DNA from: JAGPUQ01 sp050179115
Lineage (GTDB): Bacteria > Pseudomonadota > Gammaproteobacteria > Pseudomonadales > Porticoccaceae
Reading direction: 5' to 3'
Assembly: GCA_050179115.1 (NCBI GenBank)
Contig: JBFXFL010000026.1
Span: 1 to 42,500 of the forward strand
DNA length: 42,500 bases
Below, one piece after another: positions 33,041 through 41,195 of this stretch. The notes below the pieces were generated by a model that worked only from the letters and a program-made list of their open reading frames with translations, was not told the DNA's origin and made no database searches. Both the position numbers and the translations under genes were made by a program. The number at the start of each line of letters is the position of its first letter. Position 1 is the stretch's first letter.

Positions 33041-33405
33041 GGGTTCCTCCGTTATGGTGATTGTGGTGAGGCGGGCAGGCTGGGTAGCCCCCGCATTCTT
33101 GACCTTTGGCGGGCTTCTGACAACCGGGCACTGTGATGGTTCTGCGCGCGGCCGCGACGGAAGCCGTCGTCAACCGACGGTGATTGTCGCGGTAGCGATG
33201 GGGTGTAGTATCGGACCCTGACGACGGCCGTTCGCATGGCGTGCCGCGGGGCCGGCCGCGGATTCCGCCGACATCCTGAGGGCGCCTGAGCGCCGGAACT
33301 CCAGTATTCTTCACTTTCGGCGCAGCGCCGACAACCGCCCGTAACCGGTCCCCTGATGACCGCAGGGGCGTTCCACCGCTGCTGAATCGTGCGCAGGTCC
33401 AGACC
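33041..33405. other. Divergent intergenic region, MaoC pair / DUF1499 gene
   Basis: This 365-bp stretch separates divergent genes. On the plus strand TTGTCG (33184-33189) and TAGTAT (33206-33211), 16 bp apart, are a possible promoter for the DUF1499 gene, leaving a leader of about 190 bp. Several short GC-rich dyads occur, for example around 33276-33292. I see no open frame with a ribosome-binding site, tRNA or recognised RNA. Confidence 0.3.
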
Positions 33406-34125
33406 ATGAAAAAAATTGCCACCATCGCGTTGATCATCGCTCTGCTGGCGGGGCTGGCGCTGCTTGTCGGCGGCCCCGGCGCGCGGCTCGGACTGTGGGA
33501 TTTCCGCTTCGGATTCCTGCTGATGCGTTACTCGGCCTATGTCGGGATCGCCGCCCTCGTGCTCGTCACATTGGCGCTGCTGATCCCGAGTGCCCGTCGG
33601 GGTCAGGGTAGCAAGCTGCTGGCCGCGCTCGGGATCGCGGCGATCGTGGTGTGGATTCCCTGGCAGATCCTGCAGCAGGCGCGCGCGGTGCCGCCCATCC
33701 ACGACATCACCACGGATACCGACAATCCGCCGCCGTTCGAGGCCATCGCCCCGCTGCGTGCCGACGCGCCCAACCCCGTCACCTACGACGGTGCCGACAG
33801 TGCCCGCCAGCAGCTTGCGGCCTATCCGGATATCCAGACCATCGTGCTGCCGATAGCGACCCGGACCGCGTTCGACCAGGCGCTGGCCGCCGCTCGCGAT
33901 CTGGGCTGGGAGATTGTCGCCGCGGTGCCCGATCCGGGCCGCATCGAGGCCACCGAAACCAGCTTCTGGTACGGCTTCAAGGACGATGTGGTGATCCGCA
34001 TCGCTGGCGATGACAGCGAGAGCCGCATCGATATTCGCTCCAAGTCCCGGGTCGGAAAAAGCGACCTGGGGAAAAACGCGGAGCGGATTCGCGCGTTCCA
34101 GAAAAATTTTCTGGAACGGCAATGA
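33406..34125 (+). CDS. DUF1499 domain membrane protein
   Basis: This 239-residue protein has three hydrophobic helices in the first 100 residues (about 4-24, 40-61 and 70-90) and a soluble C-terminal domain (about 110-239) of the DUF1499 type. That domain contains YPDIQTIVLPIATRTAFDQA, a Trp-Glu-Ile strand, and ends SRIDIRSKSRVGKSDLGKNA followed by an Arg/Phe-rich helix. DUF1499 function is unknown. It is the first of three plus-strand genes in this block, but 143 bp separate it from the next, so co-transcription is uncertain. Confidence 0.85.
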   Translation: MKKIATIALIIALLAGLALLVGGPGARLGLWDFRFGFLLMRYSAYVGIAALVLVTLALLIPSARRGQGSKLLAALGIAAIVVWIPWQILQQARAVPPIHDITTDTDNPPPFEAIAPLRADAPNPVTYDGADSARQQLAAYPDIQTIVLPIATRTAFDQALAAARDLGWEIVAAVPDPGRIEATETSFWYGFKDDVVIRIAGDDSESRIDIRSKSRVGKSDLGKNAERIRAFQKNFLERQ

Positions 34126-34268
34126 GCCCGTTGCGGGCCGGTGCAGTCGATGCTGACGAAGTTCTGAACCGGGAGTAACGGCCGCGATACATCTTTCATC
34201 CCGGCGCAATCCATCAATTCATCAAGCCACATAAATAAAAGCGGTTTTGCTCAAATCGGGGATACCGA

Positions 34269-35156
34269 ATGAATCAGCACCAGCCCACTACGCAGCGCTT
34301 TGATATCGGCGGCATGACTGTCACCAAGGTGATCGATACCGTCGAGTCCTTCAGCCCCAAGGTGCTGTATGTCGACAGGGACCGCAGCGCCTTCGATCCG
34401 CACCTCGACTGGTTGCAGCCGCACTTTGTCGATGCCAACAAGGCCATGCGGCTCAGTATCCACAGTTTCATCATCCAGACGCGCCACCACCGCGTGCTGG
34501 TGGACACCTGTATCGGCAATCACAAGCAGGGCTCGGGCTTTCCCCAGTGGAACGACCGCACCGATGCCGGCTACCTGACCGACCTGGCGGCGGCGGGCTA
34601 CCCGCCCGAGGACATCGACTATGTGTTCTGCACCCACATGCACGTCGATCACACCGGCTGGAATACCCGGCTGAAGGACGGCCGCTGGGTGCCCACCTTT
34701 CCCAACGCCCGCTATCTGTTCAACCGGCGCGAATGGGCCGCCTGGGAGCACAGCGACAACCCCCACGACAAAGCCACGATGACGCAGAACGTGGTGCCCA
34801 TCATCGAGGCCGGGCAGGTGCAGTGGGTGGACAACAACTGGGCCATCGACGATCAGATCGAACTGCTGCCGACTCCCGGCCACACGCCGGGCCATTGCAG
34901 CGTGCGGATCGCGCATCAGGGCGCAAGCGCCGTGATCACCGGCGACATGATGATTCACCCGGTGCAGATCGCCGAACCCGGTTGGCAGCAATCGGCCGAT
35001 GCCGACAAGGCGCTGGCGGCGCGCACCCGGCAGACGTTCGTGGACGACCATTGCGACCGCGATGTCATGATCCTCGGCACCCATTTCAATACGCCCACGG
35101 GCGTGTACATCGTCGAGCACAAGGGCGCACGGCGCGTGCGTCTTGCCAATAATTGA
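34269..35156 (+). CDS. Metallo-beta-lactamase-fold hydrolase
   Basis: This 295-residue MBL-fold protein has the metal motif HMHVDH in VFCTHMHVDHTGW, a second-site Asp in ITGDMMIHPVQ and a final ligand in LGTHFNTPTG. It resembles the lactonase/thioesterase-like MBL group containing AHL lactonases, but also broad-range hydrolases. It could open a lactone or hydrolyse a thioester in the catabolic block. The stop overlaps a possible TTG start of the acyl-CoA dehydrogenase; from the preferred start the two are 23 bp apart. Confidence 0.88.
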   Translation: MNQHQPTTQRFDIGGMTVTKVIDTVESFSPKVLYVDRDRSAFDPHLDWLQPHFVDANKAMRLSIHSFIIQTRHHRVLVDTCIGNHKQGSGFPQWNDRTDAGYLTDLAAAGYPPEDIDYVFCTHMHVDHTGWNTRLKDGRWVPTFPNARYLFNRREWAAWEHSDNPHDKATMTQNVVPIIEAGQVQWVDNNWAIDDQIELLPTPGHTPGHCSVRIAHQGASAVITGDMMIHPVQIAEPGWQQSADADKALAARTRQTFVDDHCDRDVMILGTHFNTPTGVYIVEHKGARRVRLANN

Positions 35157-35179
35157 TTGCCCTGCCGGAGAAGCACACA

Positions 35180-36346
35180 GTGAATTTCGATCTCGACGAG
35201 GAATACCGCCTCATCAACACCACGGTGAACCGTTTCGTGGATGAAGCTCTGATGCCGCTGGAGACGGTTGTGCTCGCCCGCGAAGCCGCAGGCCAGGGCT
35301 ATCACCTGACACCGGAGGAACTCGAACCCCTGCATCGCCAGTGCCGGGAACTGGGTCTGTGGGGACTCGATTGCCCGGCCGCCACCGGCGGCGCCGAGCT
35401 GCCGGCGCTCGCCATGGTGGGCGTGAATGAAGCACTCGGGCGCACCGTGACGCCTTTTACCTTCCCGCCCGATTCGCCCAACCTGCACATGCTGCAAGCG
35501 ACGGTCAACGACGCGCAGCGCAGCAAGTATCTGGAACCCTATGCGCGCGGCGAGACGATTTCCGCCATCGCCATTTCCGAACCCGGCGCCGGCGCCGACC
35601 CGGCGGCGATGATCACCCGCGCCCGCCGCGACGGCGATGACTGGGTGCTCGACGGCCGCAAGATCTGGGTCAGCAAGGTGGACGAAGCCGATTTCACCGT
35701 GGTGATGGCGGTCACCGACCCGGAGCGGGGCGCGCGCGGCGGCATCTCCGCCTTTGTGGTGGACCGCGGCACGCCGGGCTTCGAAGTGGCGCGCGCCATT
35801 CCCATCATCGGCGGTCACACCACTTTCGAGGTGGTGCTGGACAACTGCCGCCTGCCGGCGTCGCAGCTGTTGGGCGCCGAGGGCCAGGGCTTCGCGCCCA
35901 TGCAGTTGCGCCTGATCGTGCGCCGCCTGCAGATGGGTGCCTGGTGCCTGGGCATGGCGCGGCGCGCGCTCGCCATGCTGTGTCAGCATGCCAATGAGCG
36001 CACCACTTTCGGTGCGCTGCTGGCGGACCGCCAGGCGATCCAGTGGTGGGTCGCCGATGCCGAGACCCGCATCCACTGCCTGCAACTCATGCTCTGGCAT
36101 GCCGCCTGCCGGCAGGACGCGGGCGCCGATGTGCGCACCGAGGCCAGCATGATCAAACTCTATGGCACCGAACTCGCCACTGACGTCATCGACTGGGCCA
36201 TGCAGGCCCACGGCGCCATGGGCATGACCAAGGAGCTGCCGCTGCAACTGATGGCGCAGCGGGTGCGGGTGATGCGTATCTACGAGGGGCCGAGCGAAGT
36301 CCATCGCTGGGTGCTGGCGCGCAACCGGCTGCGGGAAGGGCAATAG
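35180..36346 (+). CDS. Acyl-CoA dehydrogenase
   Basis: The product is 388 residues from the GTG at 35180 (VNFDLDEEY), which has GGAG 9 bp upstream; a TTG at 35153 inside the MBL gene is less likely. The FAD and acyl-CoA segments AISEPGAGADPAAM and ISVFVV-like GISAFVVDRGTPGF are typical. The catalytic base is the glutamate in RIYEGPSEVHR. It introduces the C2=C3 double bond into an acyl-CoA, using an electron-transfer flavoprotein. Together with MaoC and SDR genes it could complete a beta-oxidation-like cycle, but no thiolase or CoA ligase is present in the window. Confidence 0.93.
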   Translation: MNFDLDEEYRLINTTVNRFVDEALMPLETVVLAREAAGQGYHLTPEELEPLHRQCRELGLWGLDCPAATGGAELPALAMVGVNEALGRTVTPFTFPPDSPNLHMLQATVNDAQRSKYLEPYARGETISAIAISEPGAGADPAAMITRARRDGDDWVLDGRKIWVSKVDEADFTVVMAVTDPERGARGGISAFVVDRGTPGFEVARAIPIIGGHTTFEVVLDNCRLPASQLLGAEGQGFAPMQLRLIVRRLQMGAWCLGMARRALAMLCQHANERTTFGALLADRQAIQWWVADAETRIHCLQLMLWHAACRQDAGADVRTEASMIKLYGTELATDVIDWAMQAHGAMGMTKELPLQLMAQRVRVMRIYEGPSEVHRWVLARNRLREGQ

Positions 36347-36452
36347 TTTCACCCAGGGCGGACCAGCGTCAGCGCGCTCGCCTGGTCCTGCCGCCGTCCT
36401 GCGCAAGCCGTTGTCGATGCGTTGCGCTTGCCCCCTACGCCGGCGGCAGGGC

Positions 36453-36596
36453 CGATGGTGGATGCGCTGCGCTTATCCACCCTACGTCCTCGGCGGTGTG
36501 TTTTCGTAACCACCGCCGACGCCTGCTACGCCCACGACCGCGATTCGCGCTCGCGTAGGCCGGATAAGCCGCGCAGCGGCGCATCCGGCACGTGTC
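36453..36596. repeat. Cluster of interspersed palindromes
   Basis: Three dyads lie in the 250-bp gap between convergent genes. The first, 36457-36482, is GGTGGAT...ATCCACC around a GCGC core. The second, 36491-36518, has an 8-bp stem with a 12-nt loop. The third, about 36558-36589, is GCCGGAT...ATCCGGC with an inner GCCGC/GCGGC stem. The first and third share the GGAT...ATCC layout of REP-like elements. A shorter relative of the first may lie at about 36413-36440. They may act as terminators for the acyl-CoA dehydrogenase and amidohydrolase genes. Confidence 0.6.
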
Positions 36597-38306
36597 TCAG
36601 CGATGCGCCGCCAGAGGCCCGCGCAGCAGTTGCCCCGGATAGACGCCGGTGTGCTCGCCGTTGCGCATCAGCACCTGGCCATTGACCACGGTGGCGGAGA
36701 TGCCGGCGGCTTTCTGCACCAATCGGCGCGCACCGGCGGGCAGGTCGTTGCGCACCTCGGGCATCAGGGGCGCGACCTTGGCGGGGTCGAACACGATCAG
36801 GTCGGCGGCCATGCCGACGCGGATCAGACCGCGGTCGTCGAAGCCCCAGGCGGTGGCGGGCTCCAGGGTCAGCATGCGCACCGCTTCTTCGAGGCCAAGC
36901 GCGCCTTTCTCCCGCACCCAGTGGCTCAGCACATGGGTTTGCAGCGAGGAGTCCATGATCTGGGAGACGTGCGCGCCCGAGTCGGAGAAGGTCACCACCG
37001 AGCGCGGGTGACGCATCATCGCAAGCACATGGTCCTGATCTTCGTTGAACAGCGGCTGGCGGAAAAACACCTTCAGTTTGTGTTCGAGGGCGACCTCGAT
37101 CATCACTTCGACCGGATCCTTGCCGCGCTCCCGCGCCAGCTCGGCGACGGTGCGGTGCGGCCCGGCGACGCTGTCCATGACCAGCAGCCAGTCGTAGTCG
37201 GGACGGCGCATTTCGGCGCCCACGCCCTGTTTTTCCTGGTGGTTGCCGTTGGCGGACTCCACCAGCCTGGCACGCAACGCCGGATCGCGCAGACCGGCTT
37301 CCTGATCGGCGAGCGATTGCTTGCGCAGTTCCTTCCACACCGGGAACTTGTCGAAGGGCAGTCGCGTTTCGAACGACATCAGCACATTGAGCGCGCGGCT
37401 GTGTGCCTGGATGAACATGCGTCCGCCCATGGCGGCGGTTTCGTCGAGCAGATCGAAGTAGGGCGGCCAGATATCGGGTGCGCGGCGGCTGCTGAACATG
37501 CCGAAGGTAACCGGCCGGCCGGATTCGACCGCGAGGTCGCGCAGCCGTACCTGGTATTCCCGCTGCGCCTGGGGATCGCGGCCCGCCTCCTCATTGGCAA
37601 TTTCAACGATGCCGGCGTCGAGGTCGCCGAGCACGCCCACCAGTTCGCGCACTTCGTCCCAGGTGGCGACGCGGCTCGCCACCGGCTGGCCGTCCGGGGT
37701 CTGGTGGTTGCGGGTGCGCGAGGTGGAAAAGCCGATGGCGCCGGCGCGCAGGGCGGACTCCAGTTCGGCTTTCATCGCGCGCATTTCGTGGGCGGTGGGC
37801 GCCTCGGAGAAGGCGCGTTCACCCATGGCGTAGGTGCGCAGCGCCGAGTGGCCGATGTAGCCGCTGTAGTTGATGCCCTTGGGCAGGCGGTCGAGGGTGT
37901 TGAGGTAGTCTGCGAAAGTCTCCCAGTTCCAGTCGATGCCCGCCGCCATGGCTTCGCCGGAGATGTCCTCGGCGCGCTCCAGATTGCGCACCACCAGGGC
38001 CTTGTCCTTGGCGGCGCAGGGCGCCAGCGTGAAGCCGCAGTTGCCCATCACCACCGTGGTGATGCCGTGCCACACCGAGCAGGTGCCGAGCGGGTCCCAG
38101 TTGATCTGGGCGTCCATGTGGGTGTGGCCGTCGACGAAACCGGGCGTGACCACCTGGCCTTCGGCGTCGATGACTTGCTTGGCCGGCTCGCGAATGCGGC
38201 CGATGTGGGCGATCTTGCCGCCGATCACGCCGACGTCGGCGCGGTAGCGCGGCAGCCCGGAACCGTCGATGACGGTGCCATTCTTGATGATGAGGTCGTA
38301 GGTCAT
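36597..38306 (-). CDS. N-acyl-D-amino-acid deacylase family amidohydrolase
   Basis: The product is 569 residues from the ATG at 38306 (MTYDLIIKNG), which has GGGAG 8 nt upstream; an earlier ATG at 38336 is possible. It is a metal-dependent amidohydrolase with composite beta-sheet and TIM-barrel domains. Visible features are GFVDGHTHMDAQI (metal HxH), the MGNCGF cysteine typical of D-aminoacylases, IGHSALRTYAMG and the late aspartate in TFSDSGAHVSQ. Members act on N-acyl-D-amino acids, dihydropyrimidines and similar amides; many uncharacterised ones are larger, as here. It shares the strand with an SDR 230 bp upstream. Confidence 0.85.
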   Translation of the reverse strand: MTYDLIIKNGTVIDGSGLPRYRADVGVIGGKIAHIGRIREPAKQVIDAEGQVVTPGFVDGHTHMDAQINWDPLGTCSVWHGITTVVMGNCGFTLAPCAAKDKALVVRNLERAEDISGEAMAAGIDWNWETFADYLNTLDRLPKGINYSGYIGHSALRTYAMGERAFSEAPTAHEMRAMKAELESALRAGAIGFSTSRTRNHQTPDGQPVASRVATWDEVRELVGVLGDLDAGIVEIANEEAGRDPQAQREYQVRLRDLAVESGRPVTFGMFSSRRAPDIWPPYFDLLDETAAMGGRMFIQAHSRALNVLMSFETRLPFDKFPVWKELRKQSLADQEAGLRDPALRARLVESANGNHQEKQGVGAEMRRPDYDWLLVMDSVAGPHRTVAELARERGKDPVEVMIEVALEHKLKVFFRQPLFNEDQDHVLAMMRHPRSVVTFSDSGAHVSQIMDSSLQTHVLSHWVREKGALGLEEAVRMLTLEPATAWGFDDRGLIRVGMAADLIVFDPAKVAPLMPEVRNDLPAGARRLVQKAAGISATVVNGQVLMRNGEHTGVYPGQLLRGPLAAHR

Positions 38307-38536
38307 GGCTTTGGCTCCCGATGCCGGGGTCGGCATCTCGGTTGGAAATCGGGTGCGGCGGAGCGCGGTGAGGTGCCGGTGGGCGATTGTTATGCGCGTC
38401 CCGGGCCGCCGCGCGCGGCCGGATCAACCCCGAGCATAGCCCAGGGTAATGCCAATAACCACCCGGAATGGCCCGGCCCGGTGGCCGGGTCGTTGATTCC
38501 GGTCATGGCGCGCGGCGCGATTTTAGTGCCGCCCTG

Positions 38537-39310
38537 TCATTGCGCGATAAAACCGCCATCGATCACCAGCTCGGCGCCGGTGACGTACTTGGATTCCTCG
38601 CTCGCCAGGTACAGCACGCCGTTGGCGATATCCAGAGGCTCGCCGAGCCGGCCCATGGGCGCCATCTGCTCGAACATGCCGCGCACCTGCGCGGTGCCGC
38701 CGAGGTCCTGCATACCCTGCTCCAGCATGGGGGTGAGGATCGGTCCCGGATGGATGGAGTTGACCCGGATGTTGTTTTTGCGCTGCGCGCACTCCAGCGC
38801 CATCGATTTGGTGATGAGCCGCACCGCGCCCTTGCTCGAACTGTAGCCGCCCGCCGCCGCGAAGCCGACGATGCCGGCGCCGGACGAGATGTTGATGATG
38901 GCGCCACCGCCGGTGCGCTCCATGATCGGGATCACCGCCTTCATGCCGAAAAACACGCCGTCGACGTTGATGGCGTTCTGGCGGCGGAATTCCTCGGTGC
39001 TGGTTTCCAGCAGCGGCTTGGCTATGAACAGCGCGGCGTTGTTGTCGAGAATGTCGATGCGGCCATAGGTGTCGAGCGCGAGTTTCACGATCGCGGCCCA
39101 GTCGGCTTCGCTGGACACATCCTGGCGCATGGCGACCGCCGCGCCGCCCGCCGCGACGATCTGTTCGGCCGTGGCGCGCGCGCCAGCTTCATTGATATCG
39201 CCCACGACAATCTTGGCGCCTTCGCGCGCCAGCAGCGCGGCCGTTACCCGCCCCATGCCCGCACTGCCGCCGCCGGTGATGATGGCTACTTTGCCTTCGA
39301 CACGTCCCAT
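38537..39310 (-). CDS. Classical SDR-family oxidoreductase
   Basis: This 257-residue short-chain dehydrogenase has the cofactor motif GGGSAGMGR (a Gly-rich loop with one extra glycine), Asp after the second strand suggesting NAD+ preference (VVGDIN), and the active site Ser in INISSGAGIVG with YSSSK. Unlike the tandem SDR pair at 29310-31176, the catalytic residues are complete. NNAA replaces NNAG. It resembles 3-hydroxyacyl/cyclohexanol-type dehydrogenases. GGGGGA lies upstream of the ATG. It is between the serine hydrolase and amidohydrolase genes on the same strand, 51 bp from the former. Confidence 0.9.
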   Translation of the reverse strand: MGRVEGKVAIITGGGSAGMGRVTAALLAREGAKIVVGDINEAGARATAEQIVAAGGAAVAMRQDVSSEADWAAIVKLALDTYGRIDILDNNAALFIAKPLLETSTEEFRRQNAINVDGVFFGMKAVIPIMERTGGGAIINISSGAGIVGFAAAGGYSSSKGAVRLITKSMALECAQRKNNIRVNSIHPGPILTPMLEQGMQDLGGTAQVRGMFEQMAPMGRLGEPLDIANGVLYLASEESKYVTGAELVIDGGFIAQ

Positions 39311-39361
39311 GGTGAATCCCCCGTTCTGGTTTTTGTTGGTTAGTTAGTTAATAGAATTTTT

Positions 39362-40645
39362 TCAGTTGTCGCCCGCGATCTGATACGCCAGCCGCTTGAA
39401 TTCATGGCTGAACGGATGCCAGAAGCCGTAGGCGCGCTGGGTGAAAATCAACCCGGCGAGGTTGGCGCGCGGCGCGATCCAGGAATGGGTGCCGGCCATG
39501 CCGCCCCAGTGGTATTCGCCGATGGCGCTCGCGGGTTCGCCTGTGGCCGGCGCATTCTTGATCGCGAAGCCGGCGCCGAACACCGTGTCCGGCATCTTCC
39601 AGGTGGGCAGGCGCACCTGCACACCCGGCGCGAGCTGGTTGGTGTGCATCAGCGCGACCGCTTGCTCCGACAGGTAGCGTTTGCCGTTCCACTCGCCGCC
39701 GTTGACGATCATCTGGATGAAGCGGGTGTAGTCGCCGATGGTGCCCACCAGACCGCCGCCGCCGGAATGAAAGCGCTTGGGCGCGAGCACGCTGCCGATC
39801 AGCAGATCGGGGCAGGGCTTGAGTCCCGGTTTCATGTTGTCGCGCAGATCGACGGGCATGTAGTTCCTGGTCAGCCGGTGATGTTTTTCCGGCGGCACAT
39901 GAAAATCCGTATCCACCATGCCCAGAGGTTCGAACAGGCGTTCGCGCAAAAAATCGCGAAAGCTCTGCCCGGTCCAGATCTCGATCAGCCGCCCCAGAAT
40001 GTCGATGCCGATGCTGTAATTCCAGCGCGCGCCGGGCTGAAAGATCAGCGGCAGCGCGGCGAGCTTGTCGATCATCTCTTCCAGCGACGAATTCATGTCC
40101 ATGATGCGCTGCTCGGTGTAGAGCTTGTCCACCGGCGTCTCGGGAAACAGCCCGTAGGTGAAGCCCGAGCTGTGGCTGATCAACTGGCGCAGCGTCGGCG
40201 GCGTTTGCAGCGGCTCGGTGTCCGTCACTTCGGTCGCGCCCGGCTTCATCACCCGCAGGTTGCGAAACTCGGGGATGTAATCGGCCACTGCATCGTCCAG
40301 ATCGAACACGCCCTGGTCGTGGAGCATCATCACCGCCGCCGAGGTGATGATCTTGGTGCTGGAATAGATGCGGAAGATGGCGTCTTCCCGCATCGGCGTT
40401 TTGGCTTCGAGATCGGCCTGTCCCCAGGTTTTGACATCGACGACCGCGCTGCCCTTGAGGATCACGGACACCAGCCCGCTGACCAGACCCCCATCGACAT
40501 AGGGCTGCATGGCGGCGTGGATGGGACTGAAGTCGTAGCGGGACGGAGTGATGGTCAAGATGCTGATGGGGGCTTCTCCCGGTGCTGGCCTCCCGCGCCG
40601 CGCGGCAGGACGATCGCGCAAAGTTACCCCAGGGTAGGGAAGCAC
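39362..40645 (-). CDS. Serine beta-lactamase-like hydrolase / esterase
   Basis: This 427-residue protein of the beta-lactamase (class C, PBP4*/EstB) family carries SxxK as SSTK in IYSSTKIIT, a tyrosine motif in NYSIG, and the late GGMAGTHSW segment replacing KTG. Such proteins act as esterases, D-peptidases or transacylases more often than as beta-lactamases. The annotated GTG start at 40645 is uncertain, since the first 30 residues are Arg/Pro-rich and have no signal peptide. A start near residue 30 is possible, so it is likely cytoplasmic. Neighbouring catabolic genes suggest ester hydrolysis of an accessory substrate. Confidence 0.85.
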   Translation of the reverse strand: MLPYPGVTLRDRPAARRGRPAPGEAPISILTITPSRYDFSPIHAAMQPYVDGGLVSGLVSVILKGSAVVDVKTWGQADLEAKTPMREDAIFRIYSSTKIITSAAVMMLHDQGVFDLDDAVADYIPEFRNLRVMKPGATEVTDTEPLQTPPTLRQLISHSSGFTYGLFPETPVDKLYTEQRIMDMNSSLEEMIDKLAALPLIFQPGARWNYSIGIDILGRLIEIWTGQSFRDFLRERLFEPLGMVDTDFHVPPEKHHRLTRNYMPVDLRDNMKPGLKPCPDLLIGSVLAPKRFHSGGGGLVGTIGDYTRFIQMIVNGGEWNGKRYLSEQAVALMHTNQLAPGVQVRLPTWKMPDTVFGAGFAIKNAPATGEPASAIGEYHWGGMAGTHSWIAPRANLAGLIFTQRAYGFWHPFSHEFKRLAYQIAGDN

Positions 40646-40783
40646 GTCCAGCGCGGCGCGCTCGACGACCGACCACTGGGCGCGCCGGATCGCCGGCCGC
40701 GACTTGTTCCGGTCATGGGGAAGGGATACGCGCGCTCAGCGTCGACGGCACGGCCAGGGAAGCAAGAGCACGGCGGCGTCCCT

Positions 40784-40813
40784 CTCCCGAAGCCCGATCT
40801 CTCGAAGCCCGAT
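40784..40813 (+). repeat. 15-bp direct tandem repeat
   Basis: CTCCCGAAGCCCGAT (40784-40798) and CTCTCGAAGCCCGAT (40799-40813) are adjacent and differ by one base. They lie in the 253-bp gap before the small exported peptide gene, unrelated in sequence to the repeat at 687-731. No function is evident. Confidence 0.6.
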
Positions 40814-40898
40814 TTTTCCGACGGCCCGGACCGTGCCCGGGGTGGGCCGCCAGTGGTGGTGTTGTCACGGGTATCGACACGACAAAAGGAGAGGTCCC

Positions 40899-41138
40899 AT
40901 GTCATCACGCATCACGCATCACGCATCACGCATCACGCAATCCGCAATCCGAGTCCGTTATCCATGTGCGCTGCTCGCGGCGCCGCTGCTCTGCCCGGTA
41001 GCTACCCAGGCGCAGACCATGCCATTTTTCCCGAAAGCCAGCTCAGTACCATGGACGCCCAGGGCTACGAACTCGGGCAGCGACTGGATCGGCTATGTCT
41101 ATCCCAACACCAACGGCAATGTGCCGGTAATCAACTGA
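40899..41138 (+). CDS. Small putative exported peptide with heptamer-repeat start
   Basis: The ATG at 40899 has a strong AAGGAGAGG site upstream; the product is 79 residues. After the repeat-encoded residues (SRITHHASRIT...), a signal-like segment (YPCALLAAPLLCPVATQAQ) is followed by about 39 residues that match no family I know. The first codons are made of seven 7-bp units, so a change of one unit shifts the frame. It may be an intact small secreted protein, the remains of a longer gene, or a contingency locus. The sequence ends 57 bp before the next gene. Confidence 0.45.
   Translation: MSSRITHHASRITQSAIRVRYPCALLAAPLLCPVATQAQTMPFFPKASSVPWTPRATNSGSDWIGYVYPNTNGNVPVIN
40903..40951 (+). repeat. 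Heptamer tandem repeat (CATCACG x5, CAATCCG x2)
   Basis: Five perfect CATCACG units (40903-40937) are followed by two CAATCCG units (40938-40951), directly after an ATG with a strong ribosome-binding site. Because 7 is not a multiple of 3, slippage of one unit would shift the reading frame. The array is short, non-palindromic and has no spacers. Confidence 0.85.
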
Positions 41139-41195
41139 CTCGAATTGCCGGCGGCGGCTTGCGCCGTTGCCGGCATCCATTGGAGGAAATTCACC

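Noticed and set aside
33091..33340. Two similar stretches near 33093 and 33304 (ATTCTT...GACAACCG)
   Set aside because: The match has many mismatches and gaps; I judged it too weak to call a repeat.
36603..38846. A 747-codon open frame on the plus strand
   Set aside because: It lies antisense to the amidohydrolase and part of the SDR, both supported by motifs, and shows no recognisable domain.
40903..40951. CRISPR array
   Set aside because: The repeats are 7-bp units without spacers, so a CRISPR array is excluded.
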